64,000 bases of DNA from CAIWTU01 sp963815135 (GTDB taxonomy: Bacteria > Desulfobacterota > Desulfuromonadia > Geobacterales > Geobacteraceae). Positions 27,744 through 38,424 of the stretch are shown here, piece after piece (positions within the stretch are counted from its first letter, which is position 1; each line of letters opens with the position of its first letter). Both the position numbers and the translations under genes were made by a program. The stretch covers positions 1 to 64,000 of the forward strand of contig CAWFFO010000009.1 of the NCBI GenBank assembly GCA_963815135.1, in the 5' to 3' direction. The notes beneath the pieces were generated by a model, which searched no databases, was not told where the DNA came from, and saw nothing but the letters and a program-made list of their open reading frames with translations.

Positions 27744-28553
27744 TTAAACTTCGATCGTAAATTCCGTACCCTTGCCTGTATTTCTGGCTGTCAGGTTTCC
27801 GTGCGCATTCTTGCGGATGATGATCCCGGATATGTAGAGCCTGGTACCGTTTGCGGACAGGGCGCTGCCGGTGTTCAGGAATGGGTCGGATAACCTGCCG
27901 ATTATCTCTTCGGAAATTCCACCGGAATTGTCGGTGATTGTGACCACCGTCCTGTTTTGCTTCCTTGACCCGTTGATGTAAATCCGTGGACCGGGGATTC
28001 GCCTTTCTATGAAAATTTCTTTCGCATTGCTGATTATATTCAGGAGTGCCTGGGAGTATTCATTCCTGTAGCCTTTGATGCTCAGTCCAGGCTCTATATC
28101 TTTTTCAACGTCTATTTCGTTATATTTGAGACTCCCTTCCAGGAAAGAAAGCACATTTTCAATGGCTTCACTGACAAGAAATTGCGTTTTTGTCCTGTCC
28201 GGTTTTATGAAATGGCGGAAATCGTCGATAGTGCTGGACATGTGCTGAATAACCTCTACGATCTTGTCAATGGCTGCTTCGAGGTACTCTTCAGTAAAAT
28301 TCCCGTAATAATAACATTCGGAAATATCCTGCACGAGCAGGGAGACAGTGGAAAGAGGCTGTCTCCACTGGTGGGCGATATTGCCTGTCATTTCGCCCAT
28401 GGTGGCAAGCCGGCTCTGCTGTATGAGGAATTGTTCCTTTTCCCGGTCCCGGGCGGTCTCTTCCCTGATCCTTTCTTCAAGTATTGCGGACCTGATCCTC
28501 AATTCTTCCAGTTCGTCGAGCAACTGTTTCTTTGTTTTTTTCCTGTCGGGCAT
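27744..28553 (-). CDS. Soluble sensor histidine kinase without a recognisable sensor domain
   Basis: An N-terminal coiled coil (KKTKKQLLDELEELRIRSAI, continuing to about residue 45) leads into the H-box MGEMTGNIAHQWRQPLS, a form common in Geobacter and relatives. The N-box is NEYSQALLNIISNAKEIF and G1 is DNSGGISEE. The G2 region reads GTRLYISGIIIRKN, lacking the usual GxGLGL pattern, so ATP binding may be altered. No membrane segment and no PAS or GAF domain are seen, so input probably comes through the coiled coil and a partner protein. No response regulator gene is adjacent. Confidence 0.8.
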   Translation of the reverse strand: MPDRKKTKKQLLDELEELRIRSAILEERIREETARDREKEQFLIQQSRLATMGEMTGNIAHQWRQPLSTVSLLVQDISECYYYGNFTEEYLEAAIDKIVEVIQHMSSTIDDFRHFIKPDRTKTQFLVSEAIENVLSFLEGSLKYNEIDVEKDIEPGLSIKGYRNEYSQALLNIISNAKEIFIERRIPGPRIYINGSRKQNRTVVTITDNSGGISEEIIGRLSDPFLNTGSALSANGTRLYISGIIIRKNAHGNLTARNTGKGTEFTIEV

Positions 28554-28749
28554 AGCGGCCTCCGGGAAAGAGACGAGTCACTAATTAAATAATAACTTAA
28601 TTTTATTTTTTCGCACCTTGCGAGTCAGCCAAATATGTGAATTGACGATTAACCGTGGTAAAAAATGACTGGAGACCTGTTATATTGACTTCTCTCGCCG
28701 TCGGTCTATCCTTATACTGTACGCAAAAGTCATAAAAAGGAGACAAGTT

Positions 28750-29130
28750 ATGGAAAAAGGGAAATATATTCTTATTGTCATTGCTCTTTTTATTTCGTCG
28801 TCAATTGCGGCTGCCCAGATGCAGGGCGGACCCGATGAGCAGCGCATGATGGATCAGCATCACATGATGGACCAGCACCACATGATGGGTCAGGGTATGA
28901 TGCACAATATGGGTATGATGTCAGGAATGATGTCCGACATGAATCAGATGATGAGCCGGGGACACATGACCCCCGCACAGCAGGGACAGATGCTGGAGAT
29001 GATGCGCCAGATGGGTGGCATCATGCAGGAAATGGGCGGCCCCCGCGGGCAAAAAATGGAGGAGCAGCACCGGAAACAGTTGCGCGATATGGAGAAGCGC
29101 CTGAATGAAATGAAAAAACATCTGAATTAA
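28750..29130 (+). CDS. Exported Met/His-rich protein, probable copper binding
   Basis: A signal peptide (ILIVIALFISSSIAAAQ) precedes a mature part dominated by Met, His, Gln and Gly. It includes repeated DQHHMM units around residues 35-50 and GMM/NMGMM runs, then a charged helical tail (KQLRDMEKRLNEMKKHL). Met- and His-rich tracts of this kind bind Cu(I)/Cu(II) or Ag in periplasmic proteins of copper systems. ATG follows AAAAGGAGACAAGTT. No close family name is assigned; the metal role is inferred from composition. Confidence 0.65.
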   Translation: MEKGKYILIVIALFISSSIAAAQMQGGPDEQRMMDQHHMMDQHHMMGQGMMHNMGMMSGMMSDMNQMMSRGHMTPAQQGQMLEMMRQMGGIMQEMGGPRGQKMEEQHRKQLRDMEKRLNEMKKHLN

Positions 29131-29156
29131 ATGATCTGGGTGAGGAGAAGCGAACA

Positions 29157-29876
29157 ATGTTCCCTGCTCACGAAGATAACAGTACCGCGTCAGGGAACGC
29201 CTGTCTGCCGGGAAAGAAAGTGCAGATGGTGGAAGTGGCGGTTTTCCTCTTTCTCATTGTCCCTTCCATGGCCGCTTCACTATTCCTGTCCCGACGCTCC
29301 GGACTCAGTTTTACGACAGTAGCTGTTTCATCCATTCTGAACGATGTGGCTTTTGTAGGCCTGATACTTTACTTTTTATGGCGAAACGGCGAGCCTCGGG
29401 AGCAAATCGGCTGGAAATTCGGAAAATTTTGGCAGGAGACCGGTTTAGGAGTCCTCCTTTATTTCCCGGTTCTTTACGGAATCGGCCTTTTGGAGAGTTT
29501 TCTCTATTCCGCCGGACTTGCCGCCCCGGAAAAACTTCCTTCGTTTCTGACCATAAGCGGACCTGATAGGCTGGTGCTGGCCTGTGTTCTGGTAGCGGTC
29601 GTTGCCATTGCCGAGGAGACGATATTCCGCGGCTATCTGATTCTGCGCTTCAAAACGGTAACCGGGAGCACTGTTGCCGCGGTGCTTCTTTCTTCTCTGA
29701 TCTTTGCTTTGGGGCACGGTTACGAGGGCCTGGCCGGAATGATCAGCGTCTTTATTCTGGGGATAATTTTCGCGATTATCTACCTGTGGCGCAAGAGCCT
29801 TGTTGCTCCCATGGTAATGCATTTCCTGACTGATTTCATAAGCATTGTTGTTGCGGCTCTACCGGGAATGAAATAA
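29157..29876 (+). CDS. CPBP family intramembrane metalloprotease (Rce1/Abi-like)
   Basis: Multi-pass membrane protein with the family signature AIAEETIFRGYLILRF (Glu-Glu motif 1), SLIFALGHGYEGLAGMISVF (the second motif with His) and a third motif APMVMHFLTDF. ATG 29157 has GAGGAG upstream; an internal Met at 29226 is another option just before the first helix. It begins 26 bp after the Met/His-rich gene, so the two may be co-transcribed. Bacterial members serve in peptide processing or self-protection; the substrate is unknown. Confidence 0.8.
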   Translation: MFPAHEDNSTASGNACLPGKKVQMVEVAVFLFLIVPSMAASLFLSRRSGLSFTTVAVSSILNDVAFVGLILYFLWRNGEPREQIGWKFGKFWQETGLGVLLYFPVLYGIGLLESFLYSAGLAAPEKLPSFLTISGPDRLVLACVLVAVVAIAEETIFRGYLILRFKTVTGSTVAAVLLSSLIFALGHGYEGLAGMISVFILGIIFAIIYLWRKSLVAPMVMHFLTDFISIVVAALPGMK

Positions 29877-30009
29877 TGACGGCAAGTGCTTTATGACAGG
29901 AAAATACAAAGAAACGGAAGCCGGTCAGGACGTACGAGGAACTCACACTGATAATTAAAGGCCGTTTCATGGAAGAGAAATGGCCCACTATACTTGAGGA
30001 GGATGTCTC

Positions 30010-30261
30010 ATGGTTGGAAACGGCATGATGTACGGATATCATTACGGAATGGGGTGGATGCTGATCAGCCTTGTTTTCTGGATATTGCTCATTGCCGGCG
30101 CTGTTCTGCTCGTGTTGTGGATTATAGGGAAAAGCGGCAGAGGCGCGCGCGCCCGCGTCGAAGAGTCCGCCCTGGACATATTAAAGAAAAGGTATGCCCG
30201 GGGAGAGATTACCAAAGAGCAATTCGAGGAGATGAAAAAAGACATTTCCCCGGAAAAATGA
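30010..30261 (+). CDS. SHOCT domain membrane protein
   Basis: The small protein has a Tyr/Met/Gly-rich start (MMYGYHYGMGWM), one membrane helix (SLVFWILLIAGAVLLVLWII) and a C-terminal SHOCT motif (ALDILKKRYARGEITKEQFEEMKKD). Length of 83 residues is normal. GAGGATGTCTC precedes the ATG. SHOCT domains act as short oligomerisation tails; nothing specific can be said of its role. It lies between the CPBP and CHRD genes. Confidence 0.78.
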   Translation: MVGNGMMYGYHYGMGWMLISLVFWILLIAGAVLLVLWIIGKSGRGARARVEESALDILKKRYARGEITKEQFEEMKKDISPEK

Positions 30262-30353
30262 AGCAGGATGAGTTTGAAACCGCTTGAATTGAATTATATG
30301 TTGAAAAGTGCTCTAATATGCGTAGTAACAAACTCAAACAAAGGAGGTCGGTC

Positions 30354-30827
30354 ATGAAGAAAATACTGTTGCGACTGGCGGTTTTTTCAGTGACAGTCCT
30401 GTTCGCATCTCTGGCGACCGCGGCCGGAAATGAAAGCTTCAAGGCGGGTCTATCCGGAAACGAAGTCGTGCCGATGGTGAAGACAAAGGCAAAAGGGGAA
30501 GCGGTCTTTCACCTCACCAAGGACGGCAAGGGGCTTACATACAAACTTACGGTAAATGACATCGAGGATGTAACCGCGGCCCACATCCATATGGGCAAAA
30601 AAGGAAAAAACGGGCCGCCCGTGGCCTTCCTTTTCGCCGGACCGGAAAAGAAGGGCTTGGAGAACGGAGTCCTTTCAGAGGGCACCCTTACCGACAAGGA
30701 TCTGATAGGGCCTCTCAAGGGTAAATCCTTACACAGCCTGGTGAAAACGATAAAAGCCGGTGGCGCTTACGTGATGGTCCATACCGAGAAGAATCCGGAA
30801 GGAGAACTGCGGGGCCAGATCCGGTAG
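30354..30827 (+). CDS. Exported CHRD domain protein
   Basis: ATG 30354 follows AAAGGAGGTCGGTC, an excellent ribosome binding site, and is chosen over the longer frame from 30318. A signal peptide (LAVFSVTVLFASLATAA) is followed by one CHRD domain of about 120 residues: FKAGLSGNEVVP at its start, the central TAAHIHMGKKGKNGPPVAFL and the C-terminal AYVMVHTEKNPEGELRGQI. The His motif resembles chordin repeats. Bacterial function is unknown. A strong terminator follows. Confidence 0.85.
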   Translation: MKKILLRLAVFSVTVLFASLATAAGNESFKAGLSGNEVVPMVKTKAKGEAVFHLTKDGKGLTYKLTVNDIEDVTAAHIHMGKKGKNGPPVAFLFAGPEKKGLENGVLSEGTLTDKDLIGPLKGKSLHSLVKTIKAGGAYVMVHTEKNPEGELRGQIR

Positions 30828-30845
30828 TTTCGATTGATGAACTCG

Positions 30846-30873
30846 AGCCCCCGGAATTTCCGGGGGCTTTTTT
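30846..30873. terminator. Bidirectional intrinsic terminator between CHRD gene and transketolase
   Basis: AGCCCCCGGAA/TTCCGGGGGCT with a run of T on the plus strand at 30868-30873. It ends the CHRD transcript. The convergent transketolase gene ends within it. Confidence 0.75.
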
Positions 30874-32896
30874 ACATCTGTTTTCCCACAAGCTTCTTAG
30901 CCCTCTCAACCACATTTTCGACGGTGAAGCCGTAGTGCTTGAACATCTCTTTGGCCGGGGCGCTTGCTCCGAAGCGGGTGATGCCTATAATGTCGCCGCT
31001 ATCACCGACCCAGTCGCGCCAGCCCAGCGGCGCACCTGCCTCAACGGCCAGCCGGGTCCTGATTTCCGGCGGCAGCACCTCATCCCTGTATTCCCGAGTC
31101 TGGTCGAGAAACAGTTCCCAGCTCGGCATGCTCACCACCCTTGCGGAGATGTTTTCCTCCGCAAGTTTTTTCTGCGCTTCAAGGATCAGCTGTACCTCCG
31201 AGCCGGTTGCAATCAGGATGATATCCGGAGCGGCAGCGGATTCCCGGGAGAGTATATATGCTCCCTTCAGCAATCCGTCAGCGCCGGCGACCTTGTCGCG
31301 ATCCAGGACAGGCAACCCCTGGCGGGTCAGCACAAGTATTGTCGGCCCTTGCGTGTGCAGCATGGCGGCGCGCCAGGCCCAGGCCGCTTCATTGGCGTCG
31401 GCCGGGCGGATGACGCAGACGTTGGGCATGGCACGGAATGACGCGAGGTGTTCGATCGGCTGGTGGGTCGGTCCGTCTTCACCGAGGCCGATGGAGTCGT
31501 GGGTCATGACATAAATGACGGGAAGTCCCATCAAAGCGGCAAGGCGTATGGCGGGCCGGGCATAGTCGGTGAAAATGAAAAAGGTGGCGGCAAAGGGGCG
31601 CACTCCGCCATGCAGGGCCATGCCCGAGCTGCATGCGCACATGGCGTGCTCACGAATTCCCCAGGCCAGATTGCGATTGCCGTACCTGCCCCAGGCGATA
31701 TAGCGGGAACTCCCGATAAGCGTCTTGGTCGAGGGCGACAGGTCTCCGCTCCCTCCCAGAATCCATGGTACTTTGTTGGCTATGGTATTTAGCACCTTGC
31801 CGCTCGCCGCCCTGGTGGCAATGGATCCGTTATCTGCATTAAAAACGGGGATGTCTGAATCCCATCCTTCGGGAAGGTCGCCCGACAGGGCGGCTTCAAG
31901 GGATCCCACCGATTCCGGGAAGTCCCTTCGCCAGGCGGCGTATTTCGCATTCCATTCATCTTCGAGTTTACTGCCCCTGTCAATAGCGCTACGCATATGT
32001 TCCAGTACCTTTTCAGGCACCAGGAATTTCTCGTCTTCCGGCCATCCGTAGGCCCTCTTGGTTAGCCTCACTTCTTCTTCTCCCAGCGGCTCCCCGTGAG
32101 CCTCTTTCGTATCCTGCCGATTGGGTGCGCCATAGCCGATGTGGGAACGGAGGATGATCAGCGAAGGTTGCCCCCTTTCTTTTCGCGCATTTGCCAAAGC
32201 TCCGCTAAGCGCTTCAAGATCGTTTGCGCTGTCGCCCAGGTTCTGCACATGCCAGTGATATCCTTCGAAGCGCCTTGCCACATCATCGGAATATGAGAGG
32301 GCAGTGTCCCCCTCGATGGTTATATGGTTGTCGTCGTACACGCAGATAAGCTTGCCCAGCCCCAGGTGCCCTGCAAGGGATGCCGCTTCGTGGGATGCCC
32401 CTTCCATCAGGTCGCCGTCACTGCAGAAAACATAGGTATGGTGATCGATCACTTCATGATTCTCACTGTTAAATACGGCGGCAAGGTGCGCTTCGGCTAT
32501 GGCCATGCCCACCGCGTTCATGAACCCCTGTCCCAGCGGCCCGGTTGTAGTCTCAATACCCGGAGTGTGTCCGTATTCCGGATGTCCGGGCGTTTTGCTT
32601 CCCCACTGGCGGAAATTCCTCAGGTCGTCCAGGGTAAGATCGTATCCTGTCAGGAACAGCACCGAATACTGCAGCATGGAGGCATGACCGTTAGAGAGTA
32701 CGAACCTGTCCCGGTTGAACCACTTGGGGTTTTTCGGGTTATAAAGGAGGAAGCGGGTCCAGAGCACATAAGCGAGCGGCGCCAGAGCCATGGGTGTCCC
32801 GGGATGCCCCGAATTTGCCTTTTGCACCGCATCCATGGACAGGGTGCGGATGGTGTTGATGCACAGCTGGTCAAGTTGATTCTGCAAGCTTTCCAT
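30872..32896 (-). CDS. tkt: Transketolase
   Basis: Thiamine-diphosphate enzyme of the pentose phosphate pathway, transferring two-carbon units between sugar phosphates. The N-terminal ANSGHPGTPMALAPLAYVLW, the central TGPLGQGFMNAVGMAIAEAH, the ThDP/Mg motif CSDGDLMEGASHEAA and GLGEDGPTHQPIEHLASFRA in the pyrimidine domain are all diagnostic. Length of 674 residues is normal. ATG 32896 has GCCGGGAGGAAATT upstream on the minus strand. It stands alone between the CHRD gene and the divergent oxidase cluster. Confidence 0.95.
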   Translation of the reverse strand: MESLQNQLDQLCINTIRTLSMDAVQKANSGHPGTPMALAPLAYVLWTRFLLYNPKNPKWFNRDRFVLSNGHASMLQYSVLFLTGYDLTLDDLRNFRQWGSKTPGHPEYGHTPGIETTTGPLGQGFMNAVGMAIAEAHLAAVFNSENHEVIDHHTYVFCSDGDLMEGASHEAASLAGHLGLGKLICVYDDNHITIEGDTALSYSDDVARRFEGYHWHVQNLGDSANDLEALSGALANARKERGQPSLIILRSHIGYGAPNRQDTKEAHGEPLGEEEVRLTKRAYGWPEDEKFLVPEKVLEHMRSAIDRGSKLEDEWNAKYAAWRRDFPESVGSLEAALSGDLPEGWDSDIPVFNADNGSIATRAASGKVLNTIANKVPWILGGSGDLSPSTKTLIGSSRYIAWGRYGNRNLAWGIREHAMCACSSGMALHGGVRPFAATFFIFTDYARPAIRLAALMGLPVIYVMTHDSIGLGEDGPTHQPIEHLASFRAMPNVCVIRPADANEAAWAWRAAMLHTQGPTILVLTRQGLPVLDRDKVAGADGLLKGAYILSRESAAAPDIILIATGSEVQLILEAQKKLAEENISARVVSMPSWELFLDQTREYRDEVLPPEIRTRLAVEAGAPLGWRDWVGDSGDIIGITRFGASAPAKEMFKHYGFTVENVVERAKKLVGKQM

Positions 32897-33041
32897 ATGT
32901 AATTTCCTCCCGGCAAGATATTAACTGGTTTTCCGTGATAAGTATTGCACTTAAACATGTTGAAAATATGGTATAGCATTTTTGCGCCTTGACAAGCGAA
33001 TGTAGCCGTTTCAACCGATTTTCTTCATCATGCCTTGATAA

Positions 33042-33059
33042 TTGCAGCGAATATTGCAA
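33042..33059. promoter_or_regulatory. Inverted repeat upstream of the oxidase cluster
   Basis: TTGCA-N8-TGCAA lies about 63 bp before the SCO gene start, in the tkt/SCO intergenic region. It could be a regulator site; the evidence is symmetry and position only. Confidence 0.25.
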
Positions 33060-33121
33060 TTTGTTAGTTTGAGTATAGACTTTTAAGGCATTTGGAAACG
33101 ATTGTCGATCCCGGAGTCGAT

Positions 33122-33967
33122 ATGAAGCAGGTCCTGTTTATTAATGAAATTATTTTCCTGGCTGTTTTAATTGTGTCGGGTTTGACGTTTGCTGCAATAC
33201 CTTCCGCAATATGGGCGCATACCTCCGAGGATGAGGTTCTCAAAGGGGTAGGTGTTGATGAACGGCTCAACGCCAGGGTGTCTCCGGACCTTGAGTTCAT
33301 CAACCAGCAAGGCAGGAAGGTGAAGTTGGGGGACTATTTAACCGGACAGCCGGTTATCCTGACCCTGAATTATTATTCCTGTCCCATGTTGTGCCCGCTC
33401 ACTTTCCGTAACCTCACCAACACCATGAACAGGTTGAAGGGTCTTTCGCTCAACACGGATTTCCGTGTGGTTACAACCAGCATTGACCCAAATGAAAACC
33501 TGGGATTAATGAAAGAAAAAGCCGGTGTAACATATGGCGGGTTGAAGGGAATAACCGATCCTGCGCAAAGGTGGCCGTTCCTCATGGGAAATCAGGCGGA
33601 GATCGACCGGTTGACGAAAACCGTCGGCTTGAGGTATGTGCAGCTGGGTAAAAACAATTTTGCCCATCCGGCCGTAACCATTGTACTTACCCCTGACGGG
33701 AGGGTGTCGCGCTATCTGTATGGCGTCGAAATCGCCCCGTCGGACCTCAAGCTGGCCCTGATCGAGGCCGCGGACGGCAAAATCGGCAGTTCGCGGCTTT
33801 TGAACCGCGTGCTGCTGTACTGCTTCCACTACGACCCGGAAGGGAAAAAATACGCCGTGACGGCTATCAATCTCATGAAATTCACCGGAGCGGCAATTCT
33901 CGGGATGCTGGTAATTCTGATTGTTGTCCTGAAAAGGACCGAGAAGCGGAAACAGGAAGGGAGTTAG
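33122..33967 (+). CDS. SCO1/SenC family copper chaperone
   Basis: Delivers copper to the CuA centre of cytochrome c oxidase. A membrane anchor at the N-terminus is followed by a thioredoxin fold with the copper site YYSCPMLCPLTFRNL (CxxxC) and the conserved His in NFAHPAVTIVLTPDG. A second hydrophobic helix (FTGAAILGMLVILIVVL) is present near the C-terminus, which is unusual for single-anchor SCO proteins. ATG 33122 is preferred to the upstream frame start. The gene directly precedes the CuA-bearing subunit II gene. Confidence 0.88.
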   Translation: MKQVLFINEIIFLAVLIVSGLTFAAIPSAIWAHTSEDEVLKGVGVDERLNARVSPDLEFINQQGRKVKLGDYLTGQPVILTLNYYSCPMLCPLTFRNLTNTMNRLKGLSLNTDFRVVTTSIDPNENLGLMKEKAGVTYGGLKGITDPAQRWPFLMGNQAEIDRLTKTVGLRYVQLGKNNFAHPAVTIVLTPDGRVSRYLYGVEIAPSDLKLALIEAADGKIGSSRLLNRVLLYCFHYDPEGKKYAVTAINLMKFTGAAILGMLVILIVVLKRTEKRKQEGS

Positions 33968-34909
33968 GTGCGAATGATCGAACTGCTTCATTTGCATGAG
34001 GTATCCCGCATAGCAGGCGAGATCGACAATGTCTTTATCTTCATTCTTCTGCTGGGACTGTTTTTTTTCCTGATCACCCAGGGAAGTCTCATCTATTTCG
34101 CACTCAAATACCGCAGGAAGAGAACTGAAGCTGAACGGGAAACCCCGTACATCACGGGCAGCCATCTGCTGGAGGCCGTCTGGATAGTTATTCCGTCCAT
34201 TTGTCTCCTGGCGATTTTCCTGTACGGCTTTGCGGTTTTCGAAAATATCAGGACTCCGCCTCCGGATGCGATGGAAATAAACGTAACTGCCAAGCAGTGG
34301 CTTTACGAGTTCAAATATCCTGACGGAAGGACTGCTGTGAACGAGGTGAGGGTTCCCGTCGGCAAAGCGGTCAAATTCAACATGACTTCCGCCGATGTAA
34401 TACACGGATTCTACCTGCCGGATTTCCGGGTCAAGCAGGACATCCTTCCAGGCAGTTATACGTACCTCTGGGTGCAGCCGCAAAAAGAGGGGGAATACGA
34501 AATATTCTGCACCCAGTATTGCGGGACCGGCCACTCCACCATGCGCGCCGAAATGGTGGTGATGAACGGGAAGGACTATCAGAAATGGCTCGCGGGAACA
34601 AAGACGGAGAAGGCCGAACCGTTATGGAAGAAAGGTGAGGAAGTGGTGGAACACTCAGGTTGCCTTTCCTGCCATACGACCGACGGCTCTCCGAAGATCG
34701 GTCCCACCCTCAAGGGGGTTTATGGCAGCAGGGTAACGCTGTCGGACGGTACCATCGTTACCGCGGATGACAATTACATCAGGGAGTCGGTCCTCGATCC
34801 GAACGCAAAGATCGTCAAGGGGTTCCCCGCTATCATGCCGACCTTCAAGGGAACCCTGAAGGATGAGGATATCGCTGCTGTCATTGCTTATATGAAAAGG
34901 TTGAAATAG
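33968..34909 (+). CDS. coxB: Cytochrome c oxidase subunit II with fused C-terminal cytochrome c (caa3 type)
   Basis: Two membrane helices (VFIFILLLGLFFFLITQGSL and LLEAVWIVIPSICLLAIFLY) precede the cupredoxin domain with the CuA ligands in ADVIHGFYLPDF and FCTQYCGTGHSTM. A c-type heme domain follows (GCLSCHTTDGSPKIGPTLKG, with a distal Met in AIMPTFKG). The fusion identifies a caa3-type oxidase that takes electrons from the c heme. It starts right after the SCO stop (GTG 33968, with an in-frame ATG at 33974). Length of 313 residues is normal. Confidence 0.93.
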   Translation: MRMIELLHLHEVSRIAGEIDNVFIFILLLGLFFFLITQGSLIYFALKYRRKRTEAERETPYITGSHLLEAVWIVIPSICLLAIFLYGFAVFENIRTPPPDAMEINVTAKQWLYEFKYPDGRTAVNEVRVPVGKAVKFNMTSADVIHGFYLPDFRVKQDILPGSYTYLWVQPQKEGEYEIFCTQYCGTGHSTMRAEMVVMNGKDYQKWLAGTKTEKAEPLWKKGEEVVEHSGCLSCHTTDGSPKIGPTLKGVYGSRVTLSDGTIVTADDNYIRESVLDPNAKIVKGFPAIMPTFKGTLKDEDIAAVIAYMKRLK

Positions 34910-34986
34910 AAGTTGCGGGCGAAGGGGCTTGGAGTAGGGATTAAAAGGGTAAGGGGTAAGGGTAAGGAAGAACATCAGAGGTAAAA

Positions 34987-36598
<1,612 letters not shown>

Positions 36599-36606
<8 letters not shown>

Positions 36607-37192
36607 AGATCACCTCCATCAGGAGGCTACGCCTGAGGGCGCATTTGAAAGGGCCAAGCTGGGGATATGGACCTTCCTCGCCACCGAGCTTCTTCTGTTC
36701 GGCGGCCTTTTCACGGCTTACGTGGAATTCAGGATCAAGTACCCGGACCTGTTCCTGGTGGAGCACCTGAAACTGAACAAGGTCCTCGGGCTGATCAACA
36801 CGTTCATTCTGATCAGTTCCAGTCTGACCACTTCCCTGGGAATAGCGGCCATCAAAAGGGGCAGACAGCAACTGCTCCGCTTTTACCTGGCTTTGACAGC
36901 ACTGCTTTACACGACCTTCCTGGTGATCAAGTACCTGGAGTGGAGCGAAGATTTTGCCCGTGGAATCTATCCGGGAACGAACATATTCTTTTCCCTCTAT
37001 TTCATGATGACCGGATTGCACGGGCTGCACGTTATTGCCGGCATAGCCATGCTGACCGCAGTCTTCATTATGGCAAGGAATAACAGGTTTTCCGGGAGTT
37101 ATTCGACGCCGGTCGAGATATCGGGGCTTTATCTGCATTTCGTGGACATCATCTGGGCGTACCTGTTTCCGTTGTTGTACCTGATGGGCTGA
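36599..37192 (+). CDS. coxC: Cytochrome c oxidase subunit III
   Basis: Membrane protein of 197 residues with five helices, as in caa3-type subunit III: AKLGIWTFLATELLLFGGLF at the start, FSLYFMMTGLHGLHVIAGIA with the conserved His pair, and the ending LHFVDIIWAYLFPLLYL. ATG 36599 overlaps the end of coxA by 8 bases and follows GGGAAGGAC; the longer open frame from 36539 lies inside coxA. Confidence 0.93.
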
Positions 37193-37220
37193 GAGAGAGG
37201 TCGGGGGAGGATACTGCGGC

Positions 37221-37487
37221 ATGACAACTTGCAGAACATACATTCTGGTGTGGATTTTACTCCTTGCGCTTACCGTGGTGAACTGGGCAGTCTCTTATCT
37301 GAACATGGGGGCATCACTGCACGTGGCGGCGGCCCTGGTCATAGCCTCGCTCAATGCCGCGCTCATCGCCCTGTTCTTCATGAACCTGCGCAATGAAAAA
37401 AAGCTGGTGCTCATGTTTGCATTGTTCCCCCTGGCTTTTCTGTTTCTCATCATTGCCGGGACGGTCGGGGATATGCTGTCCCGATAA
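37221..37487 (+). CDS. coxD: Cytochrome c oxidase subunit IV family protein
   Basis: The small membrane protein has three hydrophobic segments, including LVIASLNAALIALFFMNLRN, the characteristic stretch of prokaryotic subunit IV (COX4_pro). Length of 88 residues is normal. GGGGGAGGATACTGCGGC precedes the ATG. Fourth structural gene of the coxBACD run. Confidence 0.85.
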   Translation: MTTCRTYILVWILLLALTVVNWAVSYLNMGASLHVAAALVIASLNAALIALFFMNLRNEKKLVLMFALFPLAFLFLIIAGTVGDMLSR

Positions 37488-37553
37488 AAAAGCCGTTCTA
37501 TTTTAACTTCAATACCTTGAACCTCGAACCCTGAAAATACGGAGGTTGATTTT

Positions 37554-38423
37554 ATGCTTGGCAGGATTACCGCAGGACTCTTTTTCCTTCTCCTTGTCTG
37601 GGGAAACCTGGTGGCCGGGCTGAAGGCCGGACTGGGATGCCCGGACTGGCCGTTGTGCCACGGAAGGGTGCTTCCGCCATTTCGCTTCGATATCTGGATG
37701 GAATTCACCCACCGCCTGATTGCAGCGGTCGCGGCAGTCTTTCTGGTGCTGCTGGCCCGTAAAAGGTTCAGGGATTACCGTGGAACGGCAAAGGCCGTAC
37801 CTGTTGTTGCCCTGTGCCTGATCGCGGGCGAGATATTGATGGGAGGTATGGTTGTTCTGCTGGAAATTCCGGTCCAACTGACCACGGTACATTTCATGAC
37901 CGGTCTGACCATATTTCTGCTGGCCTTCTACATGATGAGTTTTGACGGGGTCGGCAGGAAGCCGGGTTTTTCCCTGCGCGGACTTTCTGCCCTTTTCCTT
38001 GTCATGGGACTGCTTGTTTTTTCACAGGCGGCGCTGGGAGCATATGTGCGTCACTCCGGGGCAGGGCTGGCGTGCACGGACTTTCCCACCTGCATGGGGG
38101 TCTGGATCCCGCACGTCATGGACTGGCGGGTTCTGGTCCAGCTGTCCCACCGGATGATGGGAGGTCTCATACTGGTCACATTTGTCGTTCTGTATGCGGC
38201 TACTTTTGTTGACAAAAGCCTGGCTGTCCATCGAAATGCTTCTTTCATGCTTGTGGTTCTGTGTGTCACGCAGATTTTAATCGGGGCTCTTGTCGTTCTT
38301 TCAGGGCTGAGCTTCGTGGCTACCGCCATACATCTGGCCCTGGCGCTGGGGATCCTGTCGCTTCTGTTTCACATGTGGGTAAGGGAATCCGGGCGGGAGC
38401 CGGACTTAGCGAAGGTGGTCTGA
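37554..38423 (+). CDS. ctaA: Heme A synthase (COX15/CtaA family)
   Basis: Oxidises the C8 methyl of heme O to formyl, giving heme A for the oxidase. Eight-helix protein with the signature GLKAGLGCPDWPLCHGR and its second-half counterpart GAGLACTDFPTCMGVW, each with the paired cysteines, plus the heme-ligand His in FTHRLIAAV, TVHFMTGL, LSHRMMGGL and AIHLALAL. Length of 289 residues is normal. Followed by ctaB after one base, so heme A supply is in the same operon as the oxidase. Confidence 0.92.
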   Translation: MLGRITAGLFFLLLVWGNLVAGLKAGLGCPDWPLCHGRVLPPFRFDIWMEFTHRLIAAVAAVFLVLLARKRFRDYRGTAKAVPVVALCLIAGEILMGGMVVLLEIPVQLTTVHFMTGLTIFLLAFYMMSFDGVGRKPGFSLRGLSALFLVMGLLVFSQAALGAYVRHSGAGLACTDFPTCMGVWIPHVMDWRVLVQLSHRMMGGLILVTFVVLYAATFVDKSLAVHRNASFMLVVLCVTQILIGALVVLSGLSFVATAIHLALALGILSLLFHMWVRESGREPDLAKVV

Positions 38424-38424
38424 C

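Noticed and set aside
28830..28930. Short tandem repeat array (ATGATG / CAGCATCACATGATG units), possible CRISPR-like repeat
   Set aside because: The repetition is explained by the Met/His-rich coding sequence and lacks spacers of constant length.
33506..34534. 342-codon minus-strand frame opposite the SCO and coxB genes
   Set aside because: Antisense shadow spanning two clearly recognised genes.
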